From positions 868,001 to 932,000 of the forward strand of contig NZ_MTZV01000002.1 in the NCBI RefSeq assembly GCF_002362315.1: a stretch of 64,000 bases of DNA. Direction: 5' to 3'. The DNA is from Paraburkholderia acidicola. GTDB lineage: Bacteria; Pseudomonadota; Gammaproteobacteria; Burkholderiales; Burkholderiaceae. Below the pieces are notes generated by a model. That model was not told the origin of the DNA, made no database searches, and saw only the letters and a program-made list of their open reading frames with translations. This document shows positions 52,495-61,163 of the stretch, in pieces. The position numbers and the translations under genes were made by a program. How positions within the stretch are numbered: the stretch's first letter is position 1; each line of letters starts with the position of its first letter.

Positions 52495-52605
52495 AGGCAC
52501 CGGAAGCTCGGACTGCCTCGCCTCCAGATCGCAAGCGCACCAGGAACCAAACAGCCCGCGGTGCCTCATAGCAGATTCAACGATCGATATGAGGACAACA
52601 CACAC

Positions 52606-53088
52606 ATGAATCGAAACGTCCCCCACGCTTCATCGCGCGCAGCCGCTGCACTGCTGATCGCTGCGGCCATTAGCCTTGTTCCGTCACTGGTCCGCGCGCA
52701 AACAGCCGCACCGGCCGCACCAGCCACAGCAGCAACTACCGGCAACGAACAGGAACAGGCCGCCCCCCCCGTCGATCCCAGCTTCTCCGCGTGGTCGCTC
52801 GCGCAGCAGTGCCGCAACAAGGACAACAATGCCCATGCCCAATGCATTGGCGCGGTCCGCGGCGTTATTCACGGTTATCAATACGGTGTGCTGTTCCTCG
52901 GCGAGCGCGCGTCGCTGCCGGCCAACGAAACGCAACGCGTGTCGCTGTGCCTGCGTGGTGTGCCGGTGTCGTCGATCGTCGATGAATTCGTCACCGATGC
53001 GGCCCAGGTCAGCGACGATTCGCTGAAACGCACGCCCGCCGAGGTCGCCGTGCTCGGCTCGGTCCATCTGCACCACGCCTGCAACTGA
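52606..53088 (+). CDS. Exported Rap1a/Tai-like protein
   Basis: ATG 52606 starts a 160-residue product with a signal peptide (AAALLIAAAISLVPSLVRAQ) and an Ala/Pro/Gln linker. The C-terminal 100 residues contain QQCRNKDNNAHAQCIGAVRGVIHGYQYG, a cysteine in SLCLRGVPVSSIV and a final HHAC. The spacing of four cysteines and the CxGxxxG element resemble the Rap1a/Tai domain, found in periplasmic immunity proteins of type VI secretion toxins and in many orphan proteins. No toxin or secretion gene lies next to it, so the role is open. The poly-Gly gene upstream could be a partner, but a terminator separates them. Confidence 0.65.
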   Translation: MNRNVPHASSRAAAALLIAAAISLVPSLVRAQTAAPAAPATAATTGNEQEQAAPPVDPSFSAWSLAQQCRNKDNNAHAQCIGAVRGVIHGYQYGVLFLGERASLPANETQRVSLCLRGVPVSSIVDEFVTDAAQVSDDSLKRTPAEVAVLGSVHLHHACN

Positions 53089-53107
53089 TGCAGCGGGCCG
53101 CACGCGC

Positions 53108-53953
53108 TCACAGCATTTCGAGCGGCCGTTTGCTGCGCGGTGGTCTGAAGTGCGCATCGATTTGCGCGCATTCGCTTTCGGTCAGGCGTAGATCGAGCGC
53201 GCGGCGATTATCGCGCACGTGCTCGACTCTTCCCGACTTCGGAATTGCAAAGACACCGGGCTGTCGCAACGTCCACGCGAGCGCCACCTGAAACACCGAC
53301 ACGCCGCGCGCTTCGGCAATATCGTCGAGCGGCGAGCGTTTCGGCAGGCGGGCGTGATCGATCGGGCTGTAGGCCATCGCTGGCATGCTCCGGCCCGCGA
53401 GCCACGGCAGCAGATCGAACTCCGGTCCGCGGCGCGCGACGTTATAGAGAATCTGGTTCGTCGCGCAGTGCTCGCCGCCCGCTATGCCAACCAGTTCTTC
53501 CATATCGTCGGTATCGAAGTTGCTCACACCCCAGTGACGAATCTTGCCCGCCCGGCGCAGCGCTTCGAATCCGGCAACGGTCTCCTCGAGCGGCACCGAG
53601 CCGCGCCAGTGCAACAGATACAGATCGAGCCGGTCGGTACGCAAGCGTTTCAGGCTCTGCTCGCACGCGGCCTGCACACCGCGACGGCTGCCGTTGTGCG
53701 GATAGACCTTGCTGACGAGAAACACGTCATCGCGCAAACCGGCAAGCGCCTCGCCGAGCAGCGATTCGGTTGCGCCGTCGCCGTACATTTCGGCGGTATC
53801 GATCAGCGTCATACCAAGTTCGATGCCGGTACGCAGCGCAGCGATGTCGGCCGCGCGCTGCGTCTGCCGCTCGCCCATCTCCCACGTACCCTGCCCGAGC
53901 TTCGGGATACGTTCGCCGTCGGGCAACGCAACGCTGGGGAAATCGGTCGTCAT
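53108..53953 (-). CDS. Aldo/keto reductase
   Basis: ATG 53953 gives 281 residues; the extra 90 residues of the longer frame only mirror the other strand. The TIM-barrel reductase has the catalytic tetrad regions GMTLIDTAEMYG (Asp, Tyr), VSKVYP (Lys) and LLHW (His), and the NADPH-binding end AIPKSGRVEHVRDN. It reduces aldehydes or ketones; the substrate is unknown. It converges with the Rap1a/Tai-like gene and diverges from the GntR regulator at 54124. Confidence 0.93.
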   Translation of the reverse strand: MTTDFPSVALPDGERIPKLGQGTWEMGERQTQRAADIAALRTGIELGMTLIDTAEMYGDGATESLLGEALAGLRDDVFLVSKVYPHNGSRRGVQAACEQSLKRLRTDRLDLYLLHWRGSVPLEETVAGFEALRRAGKIRHWGVSNFDTDDMEELVGIAGGEHCATNQILYNVARRGPEFDLLPWLAGRSMPAMAYSPIDHARLPKRSPLDDIAEARGVSVFQVALAWTLRQPGVFAIPKSGRVEHVRDNRRALDLRLTESECAQIDAHFRPPRSKRPLEML

Positions 53954-54123
53954 GAAGTCTCCGGTGAAATGCGCGCGGCCCTTGCTACGACAGGCCGCCG
54001 CCGATGCGTACCGGCTCAGTGTAGCCGCTCGTCGCAGGCGCGGGCGTCGGCCAGACAAAAGGCCGCTATAACGCGACGCGCCGATGTCATAGAATTGTCG
54101 CTTGCCCTTCTTGCGTCCGTCCC

Positions 54124-54870
54124 ATGACCTCAGCCTCGGAAGACCGCTGGCGCGACCTGCGCCCGGACCCGGAAAACGACACACCGCTTTACCTGCAGCT
54201 CGCCCGCAAGCTCGGCAACGCAATTCACGAAAACCGCTGGAATGCCGGCGAGGCGCTGCCGTCGGAGCGTGTGCTCTCCGATGCGCTCGGCGTATCGCGC
54301 ATTACGTCCCGCAAGGCGATCGCGCTGCTCGTCGAGCAAGGTTTGATCCGCCGCACCCAGGGCGCGGGCAGTTTCATCACGCCGCGCTACGAAGACCCGC
54401 TGTCGCGTCTGTCGAGCTTTAGCGAAATGCTGCGTCGACGCGGTTTCACGCCGAGTTCGCAATGGCTGTCGCGCGACATCGTGCCGGCCAATCGCGATGA
54501 AGTGATCCAGCTGGGCCTGTCGCCGGCGGCGGCGGTGACGCGGTTGCGCCGTCTGCGGCTCGCGGACGGCATCGTGATGGCGGTCGAGAACTCGACCTTC
54601 CCTGCCTCGGTGATTCCCGATCCGCAGGCAATCGGCGACTCGCTGTATAGCTACCTCGAACATCGTGGGCTGTCGATCGTGCGTGCGTTGCAGCACTTTC
54701 GCGCGGTCAACGCGAGCGAAGAGATTGCGCGGCAAATGAGCATCGCCACGAACGAGGCGCTGCTGCTGATCACCCGTGTCGGTTATACGGCCGATCAACG
54801 GGCGATCGAATTGACCGATACGTATTGCCGCAACGACTACTACGACTTTGTCGCGGAGTTGCGTAAGTAG
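54124..54870 (+). CDS. GntR-family regulator, HutC/UTRA type
   Basis: The 248-residue protein has an N-terminal winged helix (LPSERVLSDALGVSRITSRKAIALLVEQGLI) and a C-terminal UTRA ligand domain (LSSFSEMLRRRGFTP, later RLRLADGIVMAVENSTFP). Such regulators often control uptake and use of N-acetylglucosamine, histidine or similar compounds. No catabolic operon follows it here, so its target lies elsewhere or is the divergent aldo/keto reductase. Confidence 0.9.
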   Translation: MTSASEDRWRDLRPDPENDTPLYLQLARKLGNAIHENRWNAGEALPSERVLSDALGVSRITSRKAIALLVEQGLIRRTQGAGSFITPRYEDPLSRLSSFSEMLRRRGFTPSSQWLSRDIVPANRDEVIQLGLSPAAAVTRLRRLRLADGIVMAVENSTFPASVIPDPQAIGDSLYSYLEHRGLSIVRALQHFRAVNASEEIARQMSIATNEALLLITRVGYTADQRAIELTDTYCRNDYYDFVAELRK

Positions 54871-55011
54871 GCGTTACACGCCTACGTCAGCGCGTCGCCA
54901 CGTTGTTGCACAACGTACTGCGCTCGCTCACGTATCGTGGCCGATTGGCTCCGGCGTTTGCGCAAAGCGCAGTCGTCCCGTCGTTGCAAAACACAAACGC
55001 ACCGCGTCCGC

Positions 55012-56418
55012 TCAGTCTTCCCAGCACGCGGCGTCGTGACCGATCGGCACGGGCGGTCGCGCAAAAAACGGTGGTGTCTCCGACAGGTGTTCTGCGGGCA
55101 ACGTACCGCGTACGCGGCCGAACGGTGAATCGACGGTCTCCAGACAATCGGCGACATCTTCCAGCGTGACATCGGGCGTGCGCCAGCCATCTTCGATCTG
55201 CCCCAGCGACTGCAACCAGCGGCCGGTCTGCGCCAGCGACACCCGTACATGCCAGCTACCGCCCTCGGTCGCGCGTCGCGCAAGCGCCGTCATCGCGCCG
55301 AACGCAGCCAGATAGCCGGTTGCATGATCGAGCGCCTGACACGGCAGATGCTTCGGCACTTCGCTCTGCGCAGCGCGACTCTCCGTCCACGCGATACCGC
55401 TCGCGGACTGCACGAGACTGTCGAAACCGCGACGTGTCGCCCACGGCCCCGCATGGCTATATGCGGACACCGAGACGTACACGATGCCCGGCCGCATCTG
55501 CGCCAGCGCATCGTGGCCGAAGCCGCGCGCCGCCAGCGCACCAGGACGATAGGCCTGCAGGAACACGTCGGCGCCAGTTGCCAGCTCGCGTAACTGGGCA
55601 CGTGCCGCGTCATCGCGCAGATCGAGCGCAGCAGAGCGTTTGCCACGCCCCGTATCGATCACGAGCGGCGCGATGTTCGGTAGATGCGGACCATTGATCA
55701 ACAACACCTGCGCGCCATGCTGCGCGAGCGCGCGACCCGCCGTCGGCCCCGCGATGATGCGCGACAGATCGAGCACCCGCACGCCAGCGAGCGGCCGGTC
55801 GAAGCCACCCCGGCCAGGCGGTTCGGGCGGCGCTTCGCCGATCCGCTCGATCTCGAAGAGCGGTAGATCGGCAATCGCCTTCGCCTGTTCGAGCGTGGCC
55901 CATTCGCGTGGCGAACGGATCAGCGCCGCGCACAGGCCCGCATTGGCCAGCGTCTGATCAAGCGCCGCGCCGTCCCAGCCGCGGATTGCCTCGGCCACCG
56001 CCGCAGGCTCATTCGCGCAACCGAGCACGTCCAGCACGCCGCGCAGATGATGCGGAAAATTCGTATGCAGTTGCACCCAGCGACCGTCGCGCGTCGCATA
56101 GAAGCCCATGATGGGATCGCGCAGCGCAGGCGGCGGTCCGTCGTTCAGGCGGAGATAGCGCTCGCTGCGAAAAGCGGCCAGCGCACGACGCACATCGACA
56201 TCGACGCGCTGCCGACAACCGGTGCGCAAACGAAAACATTCGGCGGCAGCGAGCCCGGTTGCGGCAATCGTCGATGCCGCCAGCGTGCCGACGCGATAGA
56301 CAGACGGCAACCCGGGATCGGTGCCTGTGAGGGAAACGGCATCGAGCGCAGCCGGATCGCAGCCGGCCAAGCTCCAGAGATGATCGAGCGCAAGAGAAGG
56401 AGTCATGTTGATCGGCAT
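55012..56418 (-). CDS. CaiB/BaiF-type CoA-transferase (class III)
   Basis: The 468-residue protein is a family III CoA-transferase. LAGVRVLDLSRIIAGPTAGRALAQHGAQVLLI holds the CoA-binding start, and GKRSAALDLRDDAARAQLREL follows, then the AYRPGALAARGFGHDAL and VSVSAYSHAGPWATRRGFDSLVQ regions. The first 200 residues contain a second, partly degenerate copy of the fold (ECFRLRTGCRQRVDVDVR, MGFYATRDGRWVQLH), as in two-domain members. It moves CoA between carboxylic acids; the acids are unknown. It diverges from the HTH-citrate synthase gene, sharing a 122-bp control region. Confidence 0.88.
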   Translation of the reverse strand: MPINMTPSLALDHLWSLAGCDPAALDAVSLTGTDPGLPSVYRVGTLAASTIAATGLAAAECFRLRTGCRQRVDVDVRRALAAFRSERYLRLNDGPPPALRDPIMGFYATRDGRWVQLHTNFPHHLRGVLDVLGCANEPAAVAEAIRGWDGAALDQTLANAGLCAALIRSPREWATLEQAKAIADLPLFEIERIGEAPPEPPGRGGFDRPLAGVRVLDLSRIIAGPTAGRALAQHGAQVLLINGPHLPNIAPLVIDTGRGKRSAALDLRDDAARAQLRELATGADVFLQAYRPGALAARGFGHDALAQMRPGIVYVSVSAYSHAGPWATRRGFDSLVQSASGIAWTESRAAQSEVPKHLPCQALDHATGYLAAFGAMTALARRATEGGSWHVRVSLAQTGRWLQSLGQIEDGWRTPDVTLEDVADCLETVDSPFGRVRGTLPAEHLSETPPFFARPPVPIGHDAACWED

Positions 56419-56465
56419 CGCCTGACAGGAAGAATGGCTTCGAGTCTAGAATTGCCTCTTATCGC

Positions 56466-56490
56466 AATCAATCTTGATTAATATAATCAA
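56466..56490. promoter_or_regulatory. Three-half-site operator between CoA-transferase and HTH-citrate synthase genes
   Basis: Three alternating half-sites stand in a row: AATCAA at 56466-56471, TTGATTA at 56474-56480 and TAATCAA at 56484-56490. Left and middle form one inverted repeat with a 2-base spacer; middle and right form a perfect 7-bp inverted repeat with a 3-base spacer. The site is AT-rich in a GC-rich setting and lies 51 bases before the citrate synthase-like start and about 48 before the CoA-transferase start. Its location suggests binding by the HTH domain of the neighbour. Confidence 0.6.
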
Positions 56491-56540
56491 CATAGATCGA
56501 TTTCTATGGTTTTCCGCCGCTCTTATACGCATACCCGCCC

Positions 56541-57779
56541 ATGCCCGATCAACTGACCGCCACCGAAGCCGCCGAGACCCTCGGCATCAGCGTCGCCACG
56601 CTCTATGCCTACGTGAGCCGCGGCATGTTGCGCTCGACGCCCGATGTCGAGGGACAGCGCCATCTGTACGACGCAGCCGACGTGCGTCGTCTTGCGCGTC
56701 GCAAGGCGGATGGCAAACGGGCAGGCAAGGTTGCGCAGAAGGTGCTGGACTGGGGCGTACCGGTGCTGGAATCGTCGATCACGCTGATTGCAGACGGCCA
56801 GCTTTTCTATCGCGGCCGCGATGCCATCGATCTCGCGCGCAAGGCGAGCCTTGAAGAAGTTGCCGCGCTGCTGTGGGAATGCACGCCGCGACGCATTGCC
56901 GATACGCCACCGACGCAGCCGGGACCGCCCTCCCCCGCGCAATGGGCCGCGTGGCTAAAGCTATGGAGCGACAGCGCACCGCTCGATCGCGCGCTGGTGC
57001 TTCTACCCGCGGCCGCCGCCCAGATGCCGCGCGTCTGGGCGCTCGGCCGCGATGCACAACTCGATGCTGCGTGTTCACTGGTGCGGCTACTCGCTGCCGC
57101 GATGATCTCAAGCGCGCCGTCTAGCAATCCGCTGCATCGACAACTCGCCGCTACATGGGGCGTGCGCAACCGGCAACAGGCCGACCTGCTGCGCATGGCG
57201 CTGGTGCTATGTGCGGATCATGAGTTGAACGCGTCGACGTTTACCGTGCGCTGCATTACGTCGACCGGCACCCATCTGTTCGGTGCGGTGGCGGGCGGTC
57301 TCGCCGCGCTGGCCGGGCCGCGCCATGGCGGCGAAACCACGCGCGTCGCCGCGCTGTTCGATGAAGCTGAGCGTGCCGGCGATCTCGACCGCTTCCTCGC
57401 CACCCGCATCGCGCACAACGAACACGACGGTGCGCCTGGTGCGGTGCTGTCGGGCTTCGGTCATCCGCTGTACCCGCAAGGTGATCCGCGCGCGGCGCTG
57501 CTACTGGACGCGCTGACGCAATGCGCGCCGGCGCGCTCGCCGCTGCCGGCGATCCTCGCGCTCGCGCAGACCGTGCGCGAAACCACAGGTGCCGAACCGA
57601 CAGTCGACTTCGCTCTCGCCGCCCTCGAGCGCGTGCTCGATCTACCGAAGGAAGCGGCGTTCACGCTGTTCGCCGTCGGGCGGACGGTCGGCTGGATCGC
57701 CCACGCGATGGAACAGGCCGCGGACGGAAGACTGATCCGGCCGCGCGCCCGTTACATCGGCGAACACTACGAAGACTGA
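56541..57779 (+). CDS. Citrate synthase-family enzyme fused to an N-terminal MerR/excisionase-type HTH
   Basis: The 412-residue protein begins with a helix-turn-helix of MerR or excisionase type (residues 5-55: LTATEAAETLGISVATLYAYVSRGML, then RHLYDAADVRRLA). A citrate synthase domain follows (about residues 65-410). The active-site residues are kept: ADHELNASTFTVR, H262 in GPRHGGET, H308 in GFGHPLYPQGDPRA and D356 in TVDFAL. So it can probably still condense acetyl-CoA or propionyl-CoA with an oxo acid, while the HTH suggests DNA binding. The neighbour is a CoA-transferase on the other strand. The pair may act together in making or using an acyl-CoA. This fusion family is known by sequence, but its role is not settled. 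Confidence 0.87.
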   Translation: MPDQLTATEAAETLGISVATLYAYVSRGMLRSTPDVEGQRHLYDAADVRRLARRKADGKRAGKVAQKVLDWGVPVLESSITLIADGQLFYRGRDAIDLARKASLEEVAALLWECTPRRIADTPPTQPGPPSPAQWAAWLKLWSDSAPLDRALVLLPAAAAQMPRVWALGRDAQLDAACSLVRLLAAAMISSAPSSNPLHRQLAATWGVRNRQQADLLRMALVLCADHELNASTFTVRCITSTGTHLFGAVAGGLAALAGPRHGGETTRVAALFDEAERAGDLDRFLATRIAHNEHDGAPGAVLSGFGHPLYPQGDPRAALLLDALTQCAPARSPLPAILALAQTVRETTGAEPTVDFALAALERVLDLPKEAAFTLFAVGRTVGWIAHAMEQAADGRLIRPRARYIGEHYED

Positions 57780-57829
57780 CGCCGGGTTTGCTGCATCACC
57801 CGGTTACGCCAGCCAATTACCTCGCTCGC

Positions 57830-57855
57830 TTACGCCACCCGATTACGCCACCCGA
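57830..57855. repeat. 13-bp tandem duplication
   Basis: TTACGCCACCCGA is present twice head to tail (57830-57842 and 57843-57855), with a degenerate copy about 30 bases before, just after the citrate synthase-like stop. Confidence 0.8.
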
Positions 57856-57868
57856 CCGCTCTGCCCGA

Positions 57869-58186
57869 TCACGCCGCAAGCAACCACCGCGGCAACCAGC
57901 TACGTACCGGTGCACGCAGCCCAGCAGCAGCCGGCCGCGGCGTGCCGACACGCCCTTCCTCGACCGCCAGCGCGACGCGCGCACCCGTGCGTCCGGCACT
58001 GATCCACGCCTGCGCACCGCGCGGCAATTCGAAGGACTCGCCAGAGGCAAGCCAGTGATCGGTCAGGTCGCCGCTGACGGTCAACCAGACCTCGCCCGCC
58101 ATCACTTTGAGTACGAGCGGCTGCGCGACACGCCAGGCGGCCGCGGGCTCGCCGTGTTCGAGTTCGAAAGTACGGATTTCGCGCAT
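57869..58186 (-). CDS. DUF2917 protein
   Basis: ATG 58186 follows CAAGGAGAAC. The 105-residue protein matches the small DUF2917 type: a beta-rich cupin-like core with LVLKVMAGEVWLTVSGDLTDHWLASGESFELPRG and a variable basic tail. Its function is unknown. It is paired divergently with a MocR regulator, an arrangement often seen for this family. Confidence 0.8.
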   Translation of the reverse strand: MREIRTFELEHGEPAAAWRVAQPLVLKVMAGEVWLTVSGDLTDHWLASGESFELPRGAQAWISAGRTGARVALAVEEGRVGTPRPAAAGLRAPVRSWLPRWLLAA

Positions 58187-58250
58187 TGCTGTTCTCCTTG
58201 CAGGGCACTCTGGATGAAACATTATTGCTGTGCGATGATCAGAAACCCAT

Positions 58251-58315
58251 GAACACTTCCGAACAGTTTTAACAGAACTGTTCAGTCGAAAAACCGGACA
58301 GTTACCGGACAACTG
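58251..58315. promoter_or_regulatory. Operator array between the DUF2917 and MocR genes
   Basis: A set of repeated half-sites lies in the gap. GAACACTT at 58251 and GAACAGTT at 58261 are direct repeats ten bases apart. GAACAGTT at 58261-58268 also forms an inverted repeat with AACTGTTC at 58276-58283. CCGGACA occurs at 58294 and 58305, eleven bases apart. MocR proteins typically bind such combinations of direct and inverted repeats. Confidence 0.6.
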
Positions 58316-58367
58316 CGCAAACAACCGCGCGAACCGGCGCCTCGACAGCCAGACCAGGAGGACGCAC

Positions 58368-59780
58368 ATGAAACTCGATATCGAACTCGATCGCGACAAC
58401 GGCGTACCGCTCATCGAGCAGATCGTGCACGGCGTGCAGACGTGGATCCGGTCGCGCGCGGCGCGCCCCGGTGCGAAGCTGCCGTCGATCCGTCAGTTCG
58501 CCGCCGACTACGCAATCAGCCGCTTTCCGGTGATCGAAGCGTATGACCGGCTCGTCTCGCTTGGTTACGTCGACTCGCGTCACGGCTCCGGTTTTTATGT
58601 GGCCGAACGGCTGCGCACCGGCATGTCCGGTCGCGGCACCTCGGACCCACGCCGTGCCGAAGAGGAATCCGTTCACCTCCTGCAGGAATTCAACCACCCG
58701 GGCGGCACACTGAAGCTCGGCAGCGGCTTCACCCCGGAAGCGTGGCGCGACATGGATAGCCTCGTGCATGCCATCCGTCACGTATCGCGCGTCGACACCG
58801 AAAGCCTGATCGACTACTCGACACCGCTCGGCAATGCGACGCTGCGCGAACATCTGCAGGCACGCATCGCACAGCTCGGCATCGTCGTGGATGCATCGCA
58901 GATCCTCATCACGAACGGCGCAAGCCACGCGCTCGACCTGCTGATGCGTTACCGGCTCAAGCCCGGCGACACCGTGTTTGTCGAAGACCCCGGCTACTTC
59001 AACCTGAACGGCCTGCTGAAGCTGCACGGCGTCAAGCTGATCGGCATTCCGCGCAATCACGGCGGCCCGGATCTCGATGTGCTGCAGGCACAGTTGCAGC
59101 AGCATCGGCCGAAGCTGTTCTTCATCAACACCGTGTTTCACAATCCCACCGGCACGTCGGTGTCGCCACCGGTTGCGTTCCGGTTGCTGCAGTTCGCCCG
59201 CGAGCACGATTTCACGTTCGTCGAAGACGACATCTTCGCGGACTTCCAGAGCGAACCGACGGCGCGACTCGCGACGCTCGATCAGCTCGAACATGTGGTC
59301 TATATCGGTGGGCTGTCGAAGACGCTGTCGTCGTCGCTGCGCATCGGCTACCTCGTGGCGAGCCATGCGATCGTCAAGGATCTGATCGACATCAAGATGC
59401 TGACGAGCATCGGCGGGTCGCGTTTTGTCGAAGCGGTCGCGGTTGCGCTGCTCGAGCGCGGCATGTACCGGAAGTATCTCGAGCGGCTGCGGCGCCGGAT
59501 GAGCGATGCGATGGGCCTCACCGTGCAGACGCTCGAAGACCACGGCTGGGAAGTGTTCGAAAAGCCGCTCGGCGGTCAGTTCGTGTGGGCGCGTGTGCCC
59601 GGTATCGACGACGCGGCGCGGCTCGTCGAATGCGGCGAGCCGCTTGGCGTGACGGTCCCGCCGGGCAGCTACTTCCGGCCCAACGCGGAGACGAGCCCGT
59701 GGATTCGTATCAATGCGGCGTTCGGCAACGATCCGCGTGCGCATGCGTTCTTTGCGGCGGCGGCGCAACTCCCACGCTGA
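58368..59780 (+). CDS. MocR-type GntR/aminotransferase-like regulator (second in the window)
   Basis: ATG 58368 follows AGGAGG. The 470-residue protein has a GntR winged helix (LPSIRQFAADYAISRFPVIEAYDRLVSLGYV) and an aminotransferase-like domain (NGASHALDLLMRY, the FVEDDIFADF region, and the PLP lysine in GGLSKTLSSSLRIGYL). It is expected to bind DNA at the operator array just upstream and to control the divergent DUF2917 gene and itself. It could keep residual aminotransferase activity. Confidence 0.92.
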   Translation: MKLDIELDRDNGVPLIEQIVHGVQTWIRSRAARPGAKLPSIRQFAADYAISRFPVIEAYDRLVSLGYVDSRHGSGFYVAERLRTGMSGRGTSDPRRAEEESVHLLQEFNHPGGTLKLGSGFTPEAWRDMDSLVHAIRHVSRVDTESLIDYSTPLGNATLREHLQARIAQLGIVVDASQILITNGASHALDLLMRYRLKPGDTVFVEDPGYFNLNGLLKLHGVKLIGIPRNHGGPDLDVLQAQLQQHRPKLFFINTVFHNPTGTSVSPPVAFRLLQFAREHDFTFVEDDIFADFQSEPTARLATLDQLEHVVYIGGLSKTLSSSLRIGYLVASHAIVKDLIDIKMLTSIGGSRFVEAVAVALLERGMYRKYLERLRRRMSDAMGLTVQTLEDHGWEVFEKPLGGQFVWARVPGIDDAARLVECGEPLGVTVPPGSYFRPNAETSPWIRINAAFGNDPRAHAFFAAAAQLPR

Positions 59781-59790
59781 CCAGCGTGGG
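59771..59790. terminator. Hairpin overlapping the MocR stop codon
   Basis: CCCACGCTG (59771-59779) can pair with CAGCGTGGG (59782-59790); the closing pair probably opens to give a four-base loop. No T-tract follows, so termination is uncertain. The flanking genes converge. Confidence 0.45.
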
Positions 59791-59801
59791 GGCGTCCCGA
59801 C

Positions 59802-61109
59802 TCAGCCTTCGAGCGGCCGCTTCGCCGTTTCACGCGCGGCCAGCAACGCGACGGCCGTGACGACGAGCGCCCCGCTCACGTATATCGACACCGCGGTCGT
59901 GCCATGCCAGTGGCGATACAACGCAACGATGATGAGCGGCGCAAAGCCACCACCGACGATACCCGCCAGCGTATAGGCCAGCGACGAACCGGCATAACGC
60001 ACGCGCGTCGGAAACTGCTCGGTGACGAACGCCGCCTGCGGACCGTACATCATCGCGTGGATGACGAGACCCACGACAACCGCAAGCACGATGGTGAGCG
60101 GCCGCGCGCTATCCATCAGCACGAAAAACACGAACGCCCACACGATCGCCGCCACGACGCCAGCCAGATACACCGGCCGCCGGCCGAAGCGATCGGACAA
60201 CGCTCCGAAGAGCGGCACGCTCAACGCATTGAACGCGGTGCCGGCCAGCACGGCACCAAGCGCCAGCGATCTCGGCAGGTTGAGCACGGTGGTCACATAG
60301 GTCAGCGTGAACACGACGAGCAGCGCATACAGCACATCCGAGCCGATCCGCGAGCCACCTGCGATGAGAAGCCGCCGCCAATGCTGCGCGAACACCTCGG
60401 CGACCGGTACTTTCGCGGTGGCATGTGCGTCGCTCAGTTGCTGGAATTGCGGGGTTTCCTCGACGCCGTTGCGCACCCAGATGCCGAACGCGACCAGCAG
60501 CAGGCTCGCGAGAAACGGCACGCGCCAACCCCACGACAGAAAATCGCCGGAGGAAATCGTCATCGTGATGGCCGCGATAAAGCCGGTCCCGAGCAACGTT
60601 CCGAATGACGGCCCGACCTGCGTCCACGACGCATTGAGCCCGCGCTTCTTCTGGTCGCCATGCTCGACCGATAACAGCACCGCACCGGCCCATTCGCCAC
60701 CGAGCGCCACGCCTTGCACGAAGCGCAGCGCAATCAGCAGGATCGGGCTCAGGATGCCGGCGGTCTCGTAGGTGGGCAGCACGCCCATCAACGCGGTGGT
60801 AATGCCCATCAGCACGAGCGTGATCATCAGCACCGCACGGCGCCCCACGCGATCGCCGAGATTGCCGAACACCAGACCGCCGAGCGGCCGCGACACATAG
60901 CCGACCGCATAGGTGGAAAACGCGAGCAGCGTACCGGCGAGCGGATCGACGGACGGAAAGAACAGGTGATTGAAGACGAGCGCGGCAAGCGTGTTGTAGA
61001 CCGTGAAGTCATACCATTCGAGCGACGTGCCAACCATGCTGGCAGTCGCGAGCCGCCCCCGGCCCGCACGCGGACGGCCGAGCACCGCGGGTTGTGCAAC
61101 GGTGTTCAT
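59802..61109 (-). CDS. MHS-family (metabolite:H+ symporter) MFS permease
   Basis: The 435-residue protein has twelve predicted helices. MVGTSLEWYDFTVYNTLAALVF, GGLVFGNLGDRVGRRAVL (motif A) and RFVQGVALGGEWAGAVLL are typical of the metabolite:H+ symporter group with shikimate, proline/betaine and citrate permeases. The second motif A appears in LSDRFGRRPVYLAG. It lies 54 bases downstream of the barrel protein gene on the same strand, and a LysR gene lies further upstream, so the three probably form a catabolic uptake unit with unknown substrate. Confidence 0.9.
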   Translation of the reverse strand: MNTVAQPAVLGRPRAGRGRLATASMVGTSLEWYDFTVYNTLAALVFNHLFFPSVDPLAGTLLAFSTYAVGYVSRPLGGLVFGNLGDRVGRRAVLMITLVLMGITTALMGVLPTYETAGILSPILLIALRFVQGVALGGEWAGAVLLSVEHGDQKKRGLNASWTQVGPSFGTLLGTGFIAAITMTISSGDFLSWGWRVPFLASLLLVAFGIWVRNGVEETPQFQQLSDAHATAKVPVAEVFAQHWRRLLIAGGSRIGSDVLYALLVVFTLTYVTTVLNLPRSLALGAVLAGTAFNALSVPLFGALSDRFGRRPVYLAGVVAAIVWAFVFFVLMDSARPLTIVLAVVVGLVIHAMMYGPQAAFVTEQFPTRVRYAGSSLAYTLAGIVGGGFAPLIIVALYRHWHGTTAVSIYVSGALVVTAVALLAARETAKRPLEG

Positions 61110-61163
61110 CAGATTCTCCAGGTTGGGATGGATGCCGGTCGTCGGGCGTTGAATGGCAGTTCG

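Noticed and set aside
51829..52495. Ala/Thr and Val/Ala repeat frames across the poly-Gly gene
   Set aside because: Other reading frames of the same hexanucleotide array; no independent start signal.
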